Below the pieces are notes generated by a model. The model did no database searches and was not told the origin of the DNA. It saw nothing but the letters and a program-made list of their open reading frames with translations. Shown piece after piece: positions 48,501-58,550 of a stretch of 64,000 nt of DNA. Origin of the DNA: Gyromitra esculenta (Eukaryota; Ascomycota; Pezizomycetes; Pezizales; Discinaceae); the NCBI GenBank assembly GCA_038503075.1, contig JBCAML010000011.1, forward strand, positions 186,001-250,000, written 5' to 3'. A program made the position numbers and the translations under genes. Within the stretch, counting starts at the first letter, position 1; each line of letters begins with the position of its first letter.

Positions 48501-48670
48501 CCGCCTTGTGACCATATCACGGCAGATCCCGTAACCAGAAGCTCCTCATGTGGAAGACCAGTTGACCAGGTATATGAGTTCGGAGGTGGAGGATCGGGGA
48601 GCAAGGATTCGGTTATACAGTACGGGAGCGCAGCAGGTGTATGAAGACCGAGAGACGATATTCGTGACAT
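42520..48670 (-). CDS. APC1: anaphase-promoting complex subunit 1 (BimE/Apc1)
   Basis: Largest scaffold of the APC/C ubiquitin ligase that drives anaphase and mitotic exit. Exons 45727-48670, 45121-45659 and 42520-45060 (introns 67 and 60 nt, donors GTAAGT and GTAAGA) give 2007 residues, near the ~2070 that I recall for A. nidulans BimE. The start MSRISSLGLHTPAALPY and the following YTW block fit the family. The N-terminal half is the beta-propeller with long Ser/Gly-rich loops. The C-terminal third carries proteasome-cyclosome (PC) repeats with recurring small-residue blocks (GFLLGLGLNGHL, SIGLLLGLSASYLGT, LAAGFALGFINLGSG, AAHLAIGVLFMGNG). The sequence FNLNTVMKPSGTTVSADKS precedes the repeats as in other Apc1 proteins. 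No frame damage is seen. Confidence 0.97.
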
Positions 48671-49201
48671 TTTAATGGGAGATTTGGGGAGATTGCTGAT
48701 GTTCTGTAGGATGTTGAGGCATCCGGTAAAGAAGAACGCGGGGGGACTTTGGTGGGGAGACGCGTGATATAGAAACATCTACAGGCACGTTTTCGTGTGG
48801 TTGCGGCTCTTTGGGCCTTGGCAGTTGTTTCGGCTCTTTCCGTCCCCCCAAGCAACACTCACCTCCAATGATCACGAACATTTCGCATACCATTTTACCT
48901 CCTCTCATCTTAACACACCTTAATAATCTGAGGCTTATATTCCATTCTTGGATAACATTAAAACTATCAAAGCAGCAATATAGCTTGTCGACAACCATTT
49001 CCTTAGCAGGAGCGGCTAAATCTGGAGGGCTAGGCAAGTTGGCTAATCAAATCTTGCTGGAGAGGTGATACTGCAACTCGCATTTTTAGAAGCGGGAGTT
49101 GCATCTTCAGATCCATGTATGCGGCCAGACAGTTCAATCGCTTACTCGATCTGGGAGCTATTCCACACAATATTACCCGGCAAGCATGTCCATTGGATCT
49201 A
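48671..49201. other. upstream region of APC1
   Basis: Presumed promoter and leader of APC1; no other gene supported. Confidence 0.5.
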
Positions 49202-49332
49202 CTCAAGCCTACAATAAGTACCTGAAAATGTCCTTTGGTGTAACGGTTTTTAATTCGTCCCGCAGCAGCACTTCAAAATCTGGTTGACCAAAACCTTACC
49301 CTTGTTCTTAGGTACTTATGCTAGATCACAAG
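49202..49332. mobile_element. MITE C copy 2, 131 bp, TA target duplication
   Basis: Same family as 16501-16633: shared AATAAGTACCTGAAAATG start, CGCAGCAGCACTTCAAAAT core and GGTACTTATGCTA end. TA flanks both sides (49200-49201, 49333-49334). The outermost ~15 bp of the left arm have diverged more than the right. Confidence 0.86.
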
Positions 49333-52208
49333 TATATATACGGGCCTCACCAATCCAATTACAGACTGACGGCCATGGTCTGGGTTTGAAATTGATGAAA
49401 AATTTGTATCTGCTTGTGCCACTTCACGAAAAATAGGCGCTGTATCTAAGATATATTCGCGTCACCTTCCCTTGATATATCAAGATATCAATATAATCGC
49501 TTTCCTTGAAACATATGCAGTTCCGCCGGCTAGACCAAGGTCACTGACCTGGGATTCCTGCTCCTGCTCACGAAATGGATTGATTAAAACATGAATACTC
49601 TCAGAAAATATGAATCTAGTGTGTATATTTCTACCCTCCATCTCTCCAGGAGCCTTTAGAGACTTCAGAAGAGTGATCAAAGGCTACATCAAAGGTAAAT
49701 TTCGACAAGGTGTGGGTGGAAGTTAACGAAAATTTAGGCTTAAAGTCAGTTTTAAATAGAAATATTCAAATGCTAAAATATCAGATACTCAGCTACTATA
49801 ATCTTGCAATGGACGCCAGATTATAAGTAATTATCCGATTTAAAACATCCGCAGTTAAGAAGCCAGGGGCCCAATTTCATTACCCAACTTCGATAAAAAG
49901 TTGTCCCCGCCAATCTCACCCCTCAATAACCAAAAAAATCAACCTACGCAAGCACTTCGATCGGTATTACATTTCATAAAAACTTGAATACGCGTATTGT
50001 TCATCGTGCGTAGAAATATATTTATCACTCAAGCTGAGCGGTAGTTCAAGATGCCAACACGATTACCCCATTAATGATCCAATTTAAGATAGAAAGCGGT
50101 TAACACAGAGCCGGTCATTCCTAGCACTTATTTAACATAAAGTAGACAGTACAACTCACATAAATGAGATACTAGTACTTATTAAAGTAGGTTACTGTCC
50201 CTAAATTCGAGAAGTTATCCTGCCCCATCCACCCTACCGACTGTCGTATGGGCTATATCATTTCTTCTCACAGGGCTATATAGGAATGGCGATTGCAGTT
50301 GCGAATACTCGATATCTCTTACCAATTTCACAAGCCTGCACAAAAAACATTTTTTCCAAAGCGAAGCGGGTAAGAAACTTGGTGACATCCGGAACATCCC
50401 TCGAGGTTCAGGGATAAAGAGGCCACACATCCTGGATGCTTCTCCTAGACCGCGATAGCAGCGCGCGGGGCTACTGAGGCATCCACGTTATAAGGTTACC
50501 TTTGTGACTGTTCCCTCCAGCTGCAGGGAGCAGTCATAGCCTCATCTAATAGGCGAGCCCTAACCCGAAAATGATTCAAAACTATTACAATCAAGATAAA
50601 AAATGATTTCAGTCTATGGCGAGGCGAGGTATTCTTTTAGATATTTGATCGTACATTGCATTGATCATTATTCGCTCCCCCTTATAATTAAGTCTAATTC
50701 GGATAGAAAACTAATTTATATATAGATGCATATGTGCTTTAGAGTAACCTACGCGGTAATATACTTACCAGCTCCAGCTATATTTCGAACTTAGTCTGTT
50801 TAACTATCTAGTTTTCTGAGAATGTACTCATTCCATAAATTAAAGCCAGAGCAACGGATTTGTGGCATCCTCCCACTGTTTGGACTCGACCCCTTTTGGA
50901 AAACCATCGACCAGTCCCCTTTTGGCATAATTTAATAGTAGCTCGATGGTTTGCCTCACAATCAATAGAAACGAGCCACTTGAAGATCTTGGTACCAATT
51001 CTTCTCTTTTCTGAAAATATGCCAAACGTGGTAGTCAACATATCATTAACTAAATCCCATTTGGGTTCATATCTCCTCTTTAAGAATCTCCCTTCGTTAC
51101 TCTAGATTTCAAATATTGACCAATATCTTCAAAACCGGCCTCTGTTTTGATTACATATGCACCAATTGCAATGATTCCGGCATCCCCACCTAGCGACCGC
51201 GCGCACGTAGGTTTCGATGGCGTTCTGTAATATATCCTAGTTAGAAAAAACAACAAGATTAAAGGCTAGGGATTTACATTTGGTCTGTATTCAGCGCGAG
51301 CATGGATGTTGACTTTGAACGCTCTAATTCACCGATTTACCGTAGGATTTCTGCCTCTTCGGATCTTATCTCAAGGAATTTCCTTAACGCCCTTTTTTCG
51401 GCAAGACGTTTGTCAACACAAACCAACGTAGCAAGATAATACATGAGAGGACCGCCAGGTGAGTTAAGAGTTTTGAAGATAGAAGGTCTGTTTTTGCCCT
51501 GTTGATTTTTCTCATACTACTCTTTCGCTACCGGAAGGATTCCACTCAGAGAGGATAGCTCATCCACAGCTTTCCAAGAGCTTTGGGCGCTTCTTTCTAT
51601 TCCTCTATATACTTGCATCCAAAAATTACGAGCTTCTCGAGAAGTTCTAAAACTATGACGAAGCTCACAACAGTACTAAAAACATTCATCAGTCTGGTAG
51701 AAAACTGTGAAGTCCGGACGCCAGTGGTTAATATGAAGCGATTAAGCAATTTTTGGACATGAACCAGTGGATTAAGAGTTTAATATTATCTTCGAATACT
51801 ACAGCACATATCTACGGGAAATATTCTCATTCTACAGCACATGAAATCAAGTATGTGCGCTATATACCCTTTTTTTTCCCATGTGCTCGTACTACGCCCC
51901 AGGTACCACTACCACAGTACACTTCGGGCTTAATCCAGTTGCATATTAGTACTTCGGTCAGAGATTCTCAAGGCTATCTACAGCTACTAGCTCTCTATCC
52001 ATAAATATAGTTAATGCTGGTAAGTGCGTACGCGTTTCCACAGCTACAAGCTACATATATGTGCCCTCACATGTATAAGCAATCCCAGATACGTTTATTT
52101 GAGGATCCTTTAGTCACGGCGAAAGAGGTTGACAGTAAGTAAACGACGTTGGCAAGTATCCAATTCGACGGATATGTGGGTAGCTAAAACTCAATATTAT
52201 ATTGACCT
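49333..52208. other. AT-rich gene-free spacer left of the LINE
   Basis: No supported gene. A minus-strand stretch at 50840-51025 vaguely resembles ankyrin repeats (RQTIELLLNYAKRG) but the frame breaks repeatedly. Confidence 0.4.
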
Positions 52209-52319
52209 TTTTTTTTTTTTTTTTTGTTAAATCATTGTTTCATTGTTTTAAATAAATGGTACAAGAATGCCACATGCAACCGAAGTTATAGCGTGAACAA
52301 AACCCTAAAACCCTTCAAC

Positions 52320-52764
52320 TCTCACGGTTGAGCTTCGAGTTAAGCCCTTCAGTATCCCTAAAGGTGAGCAGTGCTACTTAATCAAAGCTACAACACGTTC
52401 AAAGAGTGCAGCGTTTCTACAAGTTCTATGAAGGTTTATCTCAAGGCGAGATAAGTGCAGCGAAGTAGACAGCAACAGTGAGGGTTCTGAGGTAGAACCG
52501 AGATAGTATTCGATAGTTACAGCAGAAGGTAACGAGAACGTTGCTTAAGGAAAGAAGAGAAAGAGAAACAAGAATGACTGAAATCCTTCACTTAAATACC
52601 CCGCTTTCCTGTAACACCAACAACAACCCAACAACAACCGAACCACAAAGACATTATTCCAATAGCCCAAATATCACCGAACAACAAGGAGATTGTACAA
52701 CCATTAAAACAACAATATAGCTAGCAACCAGACCACGATTCATTCTCTAAGTCAATCCATGAAA
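52320..52764 (-). mobile_element. solo LTR 1 (Ty3 family), in LINE 3' UTR
   Basis: 445 bp, inverted relative to the full element. Ends TCTCACGG...CCATGAAA; target duplication TCAAC (52315-52319, 52765-52769). It contains the family marks AAGCCCTTCAGTATCCCT and GAGAACGTTGCTTAAGG. Confidence 0.93.
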
Positions 52765-52876
52765 TCAACCCTCCAAAAAATAAAAACAAAAACTTTATAA
52801 CTGAAAAAAAAAAATTTAAACAGAGATTCCCTAATAGGCAAACACATGCCATAAAACAAATACTAACTTGAAAAAG

Positions 52877-53610
52877 TTAACCTTCCATTAAATCAAAAAA
52901 ATTTAACAAAGATGAAAGAGATGATATAGAATTTAGAGAAACAGATGATAATATATCTGATGAGCCGGAAGACAAAAGATCTGATAAAACAATTTCTTTG
53001 ATTGGAGGAAAATTTGTTCTTGTTTTCGAGATAAATTCGGCAAGAGCAATTAGGGATAAAATATTGTTCCAAATTGGAGAGTCTGCATCTAGAGAATTTA
53101 TAAAGGGAATAAATAAATCTCGTTCAGACGACAGCGCAAAGCAATGTAGAATAGCATGAGAAAAGTTTTGAAAATTGTCGCCACAAAGGGGACATGTTGT
53201 AGGGCCATTATGAGACCAAGAAGTATGAGCTTTGAGGTAGCTTTTATGGGCTCTCATTTGATGTAGGCGTCCAGCTATGAATTTCGAAAATTTCATGAAT
53301 GGGTGGGGAAGCGTTGAGGTATGGTATGGGTAGTAATCGGGTCGAGGGGCATAAGAATCCCAATCTATAATAAGTTGGGATGTGATAGCTGCATTACTGG
53401 CTTCAATTATCATTGCGCGGTTTGGATTGGGTTTGTCCAGAATAGGACTAGAGGCACCCGGATAGTAGTTGGCGGGGAGGTATTTCCAAGCTTCGTTTGC
53501 AAACGAGTCAATGATTAGAAGACGTACACGACTTTTGGCGCTTGAATTCCAGGGTCTAGGTCTTCTGGCTCCAAGGCCTTTGAGGTGTATTCTTAATAGA
53601 GGGAGGGGTG
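52877..53610 (-). pseudogene. LINE C-terminal region with CCHC knuckle
   Basis: Open reading of the last ~240 codons of the LINE polyprotein. It includes RLLIIDSFANEAWKYLP and the zinc-knuckle motif CPLCGDNFQNFSHAILHC (C-x2-C-x8-H-x4-C), typical of Tad-like ORF2 ends. It ends at a stop beside 52877. It is separated from its RT part by solo LTR 2. Confidence 0.85.
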
Positions 53611-54036
53611 TCTTACGGTTGTGCCTCTGGTTAAGCCCTTCAGTATCCCTGAAGGTGAGTAGTGCTACTTAAGCGAGGTGACAACACGTTTGAAGAGTGC
53701 GGCGTGTTCTACAAGTTCTACGAGGATATCTTTTGTCTCAAGGCGAGATAGATGTATCGAGGTAAACAGCGACAGCGAGGATTCTGAGATAGAACCGAGA
53801 TAGTATTTCGACGATTTACAGCAGAAGGTAAACGAGAACGTTGCTTAAGGAAAGAAGGAAGAAGAATACACAAATGACAGAACTCCTCCGCTTATATACC
53901 CCGCTTTCCCGTCGCACAGACAACAATCCAACAATAACCGAAATACAACCGAACAACAAAGCCATTATAACCGAATAACCTTTTTACTACTACCAACCAC
54001 TTTATCCTAACCCGTTACTCGATCTCATCCGTGAAA
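53611..54036 (-). mobile_element. solo LTR 2 (Ty3 family), in LINE ORF2
   Basis: 426 bp, inverted orientation. Ends TCTTACGG...CCGTGAAA; target duplication GGGTG (53606-53610, 54037-54041). It splits the LINE frame between VDGTP and LPLLRIHLKG. Confidence 0.94.
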
Positions 54037-55826
54037 GGGTGTGCCATCCACTTGAAAATTCGGGGGAAGGCGTGCTGAAGCAGGATTGAATATTACGGGT
54101 AGGGTAGTGATGTGGATTGCATGGCATCGTTTAAGGTACTGCGCAAATGGTAGCATAGGGGGGAGAGAGGCTTCTCTTGTTAGGGTGCCAATGTTGGTTG
54201 AAGAAAAACAGTTTGTAATCCACCTTAGGACACCATTTCAGAAGGGGTTTATTTTGTTTAAGATCGATGATGATGGTGTGAAAACATTCATGCCATATGA
54301 GAGGATGGGGCGAATAAAACCCATAGCAAGTTTGCGGGCATTGTGGCTAGTTAGGCCGGAACCGGAGGGAGAGAGGGATTTGACGGCAAAAAAGGCTTTT
54401 TGGGCCGAGGAGAGTCGTTTAAGAAAATGAGAGTTCGTGTTAAAGTTGTAGGATAACCAAAATCCTAACCATCTAACACATGTGAGGGGTGCGAAGGTGT
54501 GGCCGTTGATACTAATGGCGGCGCCTGGGGTTGGAGGGAGCCTATTGTGGATTGTTGTCCAATGAATAAGTTGGGTTTTTGGTATGGAAAAGCTGACTTT
54601 GATAGCCTGGCTGATTTGATTAATATCGTGCGCAGCCTTTTCGAGGAGCTTGGCATTTCTTCTGGAGGAGTTGGAGAAAACCGTGATTGCAAAATCATCG
54701 ACATATGAAAAAGTAAATTTAAAGTCATTTTGCAAATGAAGAGGAGCAACATAAATGCAAAAGAGAAGGGGGGAAATTGGGGAACCTTGAGGAACACCAA
54801 CTGAAACTGGTAAAAAGGTGCGCGGGGAACCTTTGAAAAGAAGAGCGCATTCGCGAGAGTGTAAAAATGAGATGATCCAAGAGATCATATAATTGGGAAT
54901 ATTGTGATCAAGGAGTCTTTTTTTCAGAATTGCAGGGTTGACGTTGTCGAAGCCTCCTTTGATATCAAGAAAGAGGGTTGAGACTTTTTTGTCGGCAGCT
55001 TGAAGGAGTTGGATGTCGTGTAATAGTGCAGATACTGCGTCACCCGTAGAAATAAGTGAAAGAGATCCGCATTGGTTGGGGTGAATGAGTCCATTTGACT
55101 GGGAAAGGGAAGCTAGGCGTGTTGCGAAGATTCTTTCAAAGATTTTTGAGAGAGTTTCAAGTAGTACAATTACTCTGAATGAGGACCGAGAATCATAAGA
55201 TTCTTTATTGGGCTTTGGAAGAACAATACCAAAGGCTTTTTTTAATTGAAGTGGGTGATATCCATAGCGTGCTAATGAATTGAGTAGTTGATGAATGATT
55301 TGCGGATTAATTGCATTAAGTTTTTTCCAGATACTATATGGAATAGTGTCTGGTCCGGGTGCTGAGGAGCTAGAGGATGAGCTAAGAGCACTGGAGATTT
55401 TGTCGAAGTTTATCTCGATGAAGTCGCTGTGAGAAAAATAGATAGGCACAGGTGGAGTTTCTTTTGGTGGAAAGAAATGCTCGATAAGGGTAGAAGCGAG
55501 TTGTGAGGGGGTGTTGATGTTGGGGAGATTAGGGAATGCTTCACTATTGGTGGAGGTTTTAAGCCTCTTAGCGGACCAGATGTCGGCAGGGGATGCTGAT
55601 GCGAGGAAGGAGTTCCAGTGGTTCTTTTTACAATGCGCAATCTCATGAAAGTAGGCGTATTTGGCTTTTTTGACCTCCTCTGATGGAGGGGCTTCAGAGC
55701 CACGGAACCTAGCTTTATGGGATCTGTCGACAGAGTGAAAGATTCTGCGAAGTTCAGAGAGTAGAGGTGTCCACCATTTCTTGGACCATATAGATGGCCT
55801 TTTGGTGGGGGTGCATGATATAAGAG
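54037..55826 (-). pseudogene. LINE reverse transcriptase region
   Basis: The frame runs from TIHETLISCTP at the right through the RT: APGPDTIPYSIWKKL, LFLDIKGGFDNVN (first catalytic Asp), GVPQGSPISPLLF, and the active site FSYVDDFAIT. It is a Tad-clade non-LTR RT with YVDD. At 54238-54240 a TGA interrupts INPF-NGVLRWITNCFSS; relatives have Trp here, so this is one G-to-A change. Beyond it the same frame continues to LPPNFQVDG, so damage is minimal. The endonuclease-RT linker (SIWSKKWWTPLL) is present. Confidence 0.9.
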
Positions 55827-56234
55827 TTTCATGAATGGTTGTTTTGTTGGTCAGTCAGATGTATGGGTTCGTGGTTGTTGTATCCTATTGGTGATCCCTT
55901 TGTTTCTTTAGGTTTCTGTTGTCATGAGTCAGGTCTTTGTCATCGAAAGAGTTGGAATGTGGTATATAAGCGAAGGGAATTCCCCTCTTGTTGCGTTTTT
56001 CCTTCTTCTTTCCTTAAGCAACGTCTTCTATTGTCCACTCTCGTATTTCACAATACAAACCTTGGTTACACCTCGTAATCTTTCGCTGTCGCTGTTCTCA
56101 AGTCATGATAACTTGACCCATTAGTAGAGCCTGTAGAATCTTCGTACATATTCACGTCGTTGGATTCTTATTCAAGTAGCACTGCTCATCTCGAGGGATA
56201 CTCGAGAGCTTGACAAGAATCCCGCTCCTTGAGA
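55827..56234 (+). mobile_element. solo LTR 3 (divergent Ty3 family member), in LINE
   Basis: 408 bp, same orientation as the full element. Ends TTTCATGA...CCTTGAGA; target duplication AAGAG (55822-55826, 56235-56239). It is more diverged than the others but keeps CCTTAAGCAACGT and the TATATAAG promoter region, so it is probably an older or sister subfamily. Confidence 0.88.
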
Positions 56235-56454
56235 AAGAGGGAGGGTAACAACGTTTCGGGATTCAGCGAACCACTTGTCGAGGTTTGACTGAGTACTTGG
56301 AGGACGAATTTTGAGGTCTTTGATGAGCGGGATGAGTTTTTTCCAGTCTGTTTTTGACCAGTCTGGGGAGGGATTTGATGTAAAGGATTTGGGGGTAGAA
56401 AGGTGAATGGTAATGGGGATGTGATCCGAGCCGGTGGAAGGTAGGCTGGCATTC
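56235..56454 (-). pseudogene. LINE endonuclease C-terminal fragment
   Basis: Minus-strand reading NASLPSTGSDHIPITIHLST is the Ser-Asp-His end of an APE-type endonuclease. DWSKTDWKKLIPLIKDLK follows. It connects rightwards to 62997-63205 once the full Ty3 element is removed (…LPFIKKWN | ASLPSTG…). Confidence 0.88.
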
Positions 56455-56872
56455 TTTCACGGATAAGAATCGGGTAATGGGCTAGGATGGTTGTGGAAGT
56501 TACGAAGGATTTTCTTTTAGTACAATGGCTTTGTCTTTCGGTTATGTTTCGGATGTTGCTGGATGGTTGCTTGTGTTACGAGAAAGCGGGGTATTTAAAA
56601 CAGAGGATTTTGGTCGCTTGTGTTCTCTTTCTCTTTTCTCCTTAAGCAACGTTCTCAGTTTACTTCTCCTGTATTCGTTTCAATACCATCTCGATTCTCC
56701 TTCAGAATCCTCGCGGTCGCTGTGAAAATCTCTCATGCTTAACTCGCCTGGAGTTAGACCCACGTAGGACTTGTAGACAACTTCGTCGCTCTTATCGCAA
56801 CAGTTCTCGCTTAAGTAGCTCTGCTTACCTTCTGGGATACAGAAGGGCTTAGGCTGGGACTGAACCGTGAGA
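56455..56872 (+). repeat. 5' LTR of the full Ty3 element
   Basis: 418 bp, from TTTCACGG to CCGTGAGA. It holds a TATA-like TATTTAAA at 56592-56599 and the probable transcript start region around 56641. Confidence 0.95.
56592..56599 (+). promoter_or_regulatory. TATA-like box in the 5' LTR
   Basis: TATTTAAA in a GGGTATTTAAAAC context, conserved in the 3' LTR and, inverted, in the solo LTRs. It lies about 45 bp before the CTTAAGCAACGTT element presumed to be at the RNA 5' end. Confidence 0.6.
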
Positions 56873-56883
56873 TTACGTTGCTT
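56869..56883 (+). promoter_or_regulatory. primer-binding site, first copy (self-priming type)
   Basis: The LTR end GAGA is followed by TTACGTTGCTT. The nine bases ACGTTGCTT are the exact complement of AAGCAACGT at 56644-56652, just below the TATA box. No tRNA 3'-end complement beginning TGG follows the LTR. This is the layout of Tf1/sushi chromoviruses, whose RNA primes on its own 5' end. The 15-bp block recurs at 57149-57163. Confidence 0.55.
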
Positions 56884-57148
56884 CCTTAGCTCAGCGGTAT
56901 ACTCTGTACCTTTTCCCATACAAGGCCACGTGTTCAAACCCCCTTGGAGTCATACTTACTTCATGGGTTTCACAACTTGGATTCATCAATCCTTTGTGTG
57001 TTTGTTCCCTTGTTTGACATCGCGAAAACCTACAGAGACCACTGAGCCCTCGCTAGTCCTACCTGAGTGGCTAGATTCCGAGTACCTCCGCGTCAATACC
57101 GTCGCAAGTGTCTGTAACAACGCAGACTCTAGTAACAATTGACGAAGC
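56884..57148 (+). mobile_element. tRNA-derived SINE-like insertion
   Basis: 265 bp flanked by a perfect 15-bp direct repeat GAGATTACGTTGCTT (56869-56883, 57149-57163). It begins with a tRNA-like head: an A box TAGCTCAGCGG at 56887 and a B box GTTCAAACC at 56932, 45 bp apart as in a real tRNA. Counting from 56880 puts them at tRNA positions 8 and 53, and 5 of 7 acceptor pairs remain (GCTTCCT with TGGAGTC). The D and T stems are degenerate, so it is not a working tRNA gene. The body of about 195 bp is unrelated. There is no A-rich tail, which weakens the SINE call a little. Confidence 0.68.
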
Positions 57149-57195
57149 GAGATTACGTTGCTTGCTCTATCTACACCTCCTACATCAAAGCAACA

Positions 57196-58486
57196 ATGAG
57201 TTCCCCCGCCCCCGTCACCTCCTCATCTGAAGGAGCCGCCGTTGCCACACCCCGCTTCCCCACAAAAGAAGCCTTCGCCCAAGCCTATAGAGACGACCCC
57301 GTCGAGTTGTTTAATCGACTCCGGGAAATCAACCAGGCTCTCGAAGACCAGATTGATGTCCTACAAGAAGGAACGCAGGAGCTAGAGATAAAGCTCAACA
57401 CTGCCCAGATCCAAGCGGACAACGCCAACCACCACGCCCAACAACAAGACCAACGGGTCAGCGATGCCTCTGCTCTCATTGACCGATTACGTCGGGAAAG
57501 AAACGAAGCTCGTGCAAACCTTTCCCTCCCCCCAGCTCCACCAAACCTCACAGCCACTCCCCCGCCGCCATCAGTTACCACCCATCGCTCCGAACGAATG
57601 CCGGATCCGGAGAAATTTGATGGATCCAGGGCGAAACTCCCCGGCTTCATCCTTCAACTCCAGTCAAAACTTGCGGTTAACAGAGATCGATTCGCTGACG
57701 AGAATACCATGATTCTCTATACGATCAACCGTTTGGAGGGAGCAGCCCTGGAACAAGTTCGACACACAGTCCTTCCTTCCGGCCTCACAACCTGGACCAA
57801 TGCTGCCGCCCTCATCGCCGCCTTGAAGACTGCTTTCGGAGACCCCGACCCCATCGGTACCGCACGACGAGAACTGCATCAACTCCGTCAAGGCAAACGC
57901 GACTTTTCCGCCTACCTAGCGGATTTTCAACGCATCATGGGACAGCTAAACTTCGACGAAAATTCGAAGATGGATGCCCTTGAGCATGGAATGTCAGAAG
58001 AACTGAAGGAAGCCATGGTCTTCGCTGCCGCTATGCCCGCTACCCTCAACGATATGATCCTGGTCCTTACCCGAATGGACAATCGTATCCAGAGCCCGTA
58101 AGGCTGAAAAGCGAGGGAATACCCGCGAGAATATGGGACAGTTTAGTGCCCCAACCAACGCAATGACTCCCTTCGTCCCCGCGTCATCATTCGTACCAGG
58201 AGGCCTTGCTCCTATGGATCTCTCATTCGGACGTACTAGCAACCTTTCTCGCCCCCCTCAGGACCAAAGATACACCATGGTCAACGGCAGAAGGAAGCTT
58301 TCGGAGGAGGAGAAACAATGGCGCCGCGCCACCGGAAAGTGCATGTTCTGTGCTGCCCCGGATCACTCCTACGCCAATTGCCCTTCTGCTCCCAAAAAAC
58401 CTACGATGAGAGGAGCCCTCACCGCCGCCTGCTTAACCGCACACGCCTCTTGGCCTTGCGCCTTCCTCCTCAGTTTTTTGCGTTAG
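57196..58486 (+). pseudogene. Ty3 gag with CCHC knuckle, frameshifted
   Basis: The start MSSPAPVTSSSEG follows a short leader. Coiled coil at about residues 35-100, then the capsid-like core (MPDPEKFDGSRAKLPGF, FSAYLADFQRIMGQLNF) typical of Ty3 retrotransposons. The first frame stops at 58101. A one-base shift near there continues it as ARKAEKRGNTRENMGQF and on to the knuckle CMFCAAPDHSYANC (58340-58381, C-x2-C-x4-H-x4-C). The second frame ends at 58486, close to where the pol frame begins. Confidence 0.9.
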
Positions 58487-58550
58487 AATCTGCAGACTCT
58501 TCCAACGAGTCTTTAAACTAGTCCAACCAAGGCTGATCAGTGACCCTGCC

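Noticed and set aside
50808..51041. Ankyrin-like fragment
   Set aside because: A few helix-like words (TIELLLNY, EANHRATIKL) occur in two different frames with stops; too weak to call without a profile search.
52320..52764. Terminal inverted TCTCACGG...CCATGAAA read as a DNA transposon
   Set aside because: The same ends bound the LTRs of a full Ty3 element with a polypurine tract, gag and pol, so these are solo LTRs.
55410..55832. 140-codon minus ORF next to the LINE RT
   Set aside because: It is the wrong frame; the true LINE linker (SIWSKKWWTPLL and onward) lies in the RT frame over the same bases.
56880..56952. Possible functional tRNA gene
   Set aside because: A and B boxes are well placed, but the D and T stems do not pair and two acceptor pairs are lost. 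It sits inside a flanked insert, so a SINE head is the better reading.
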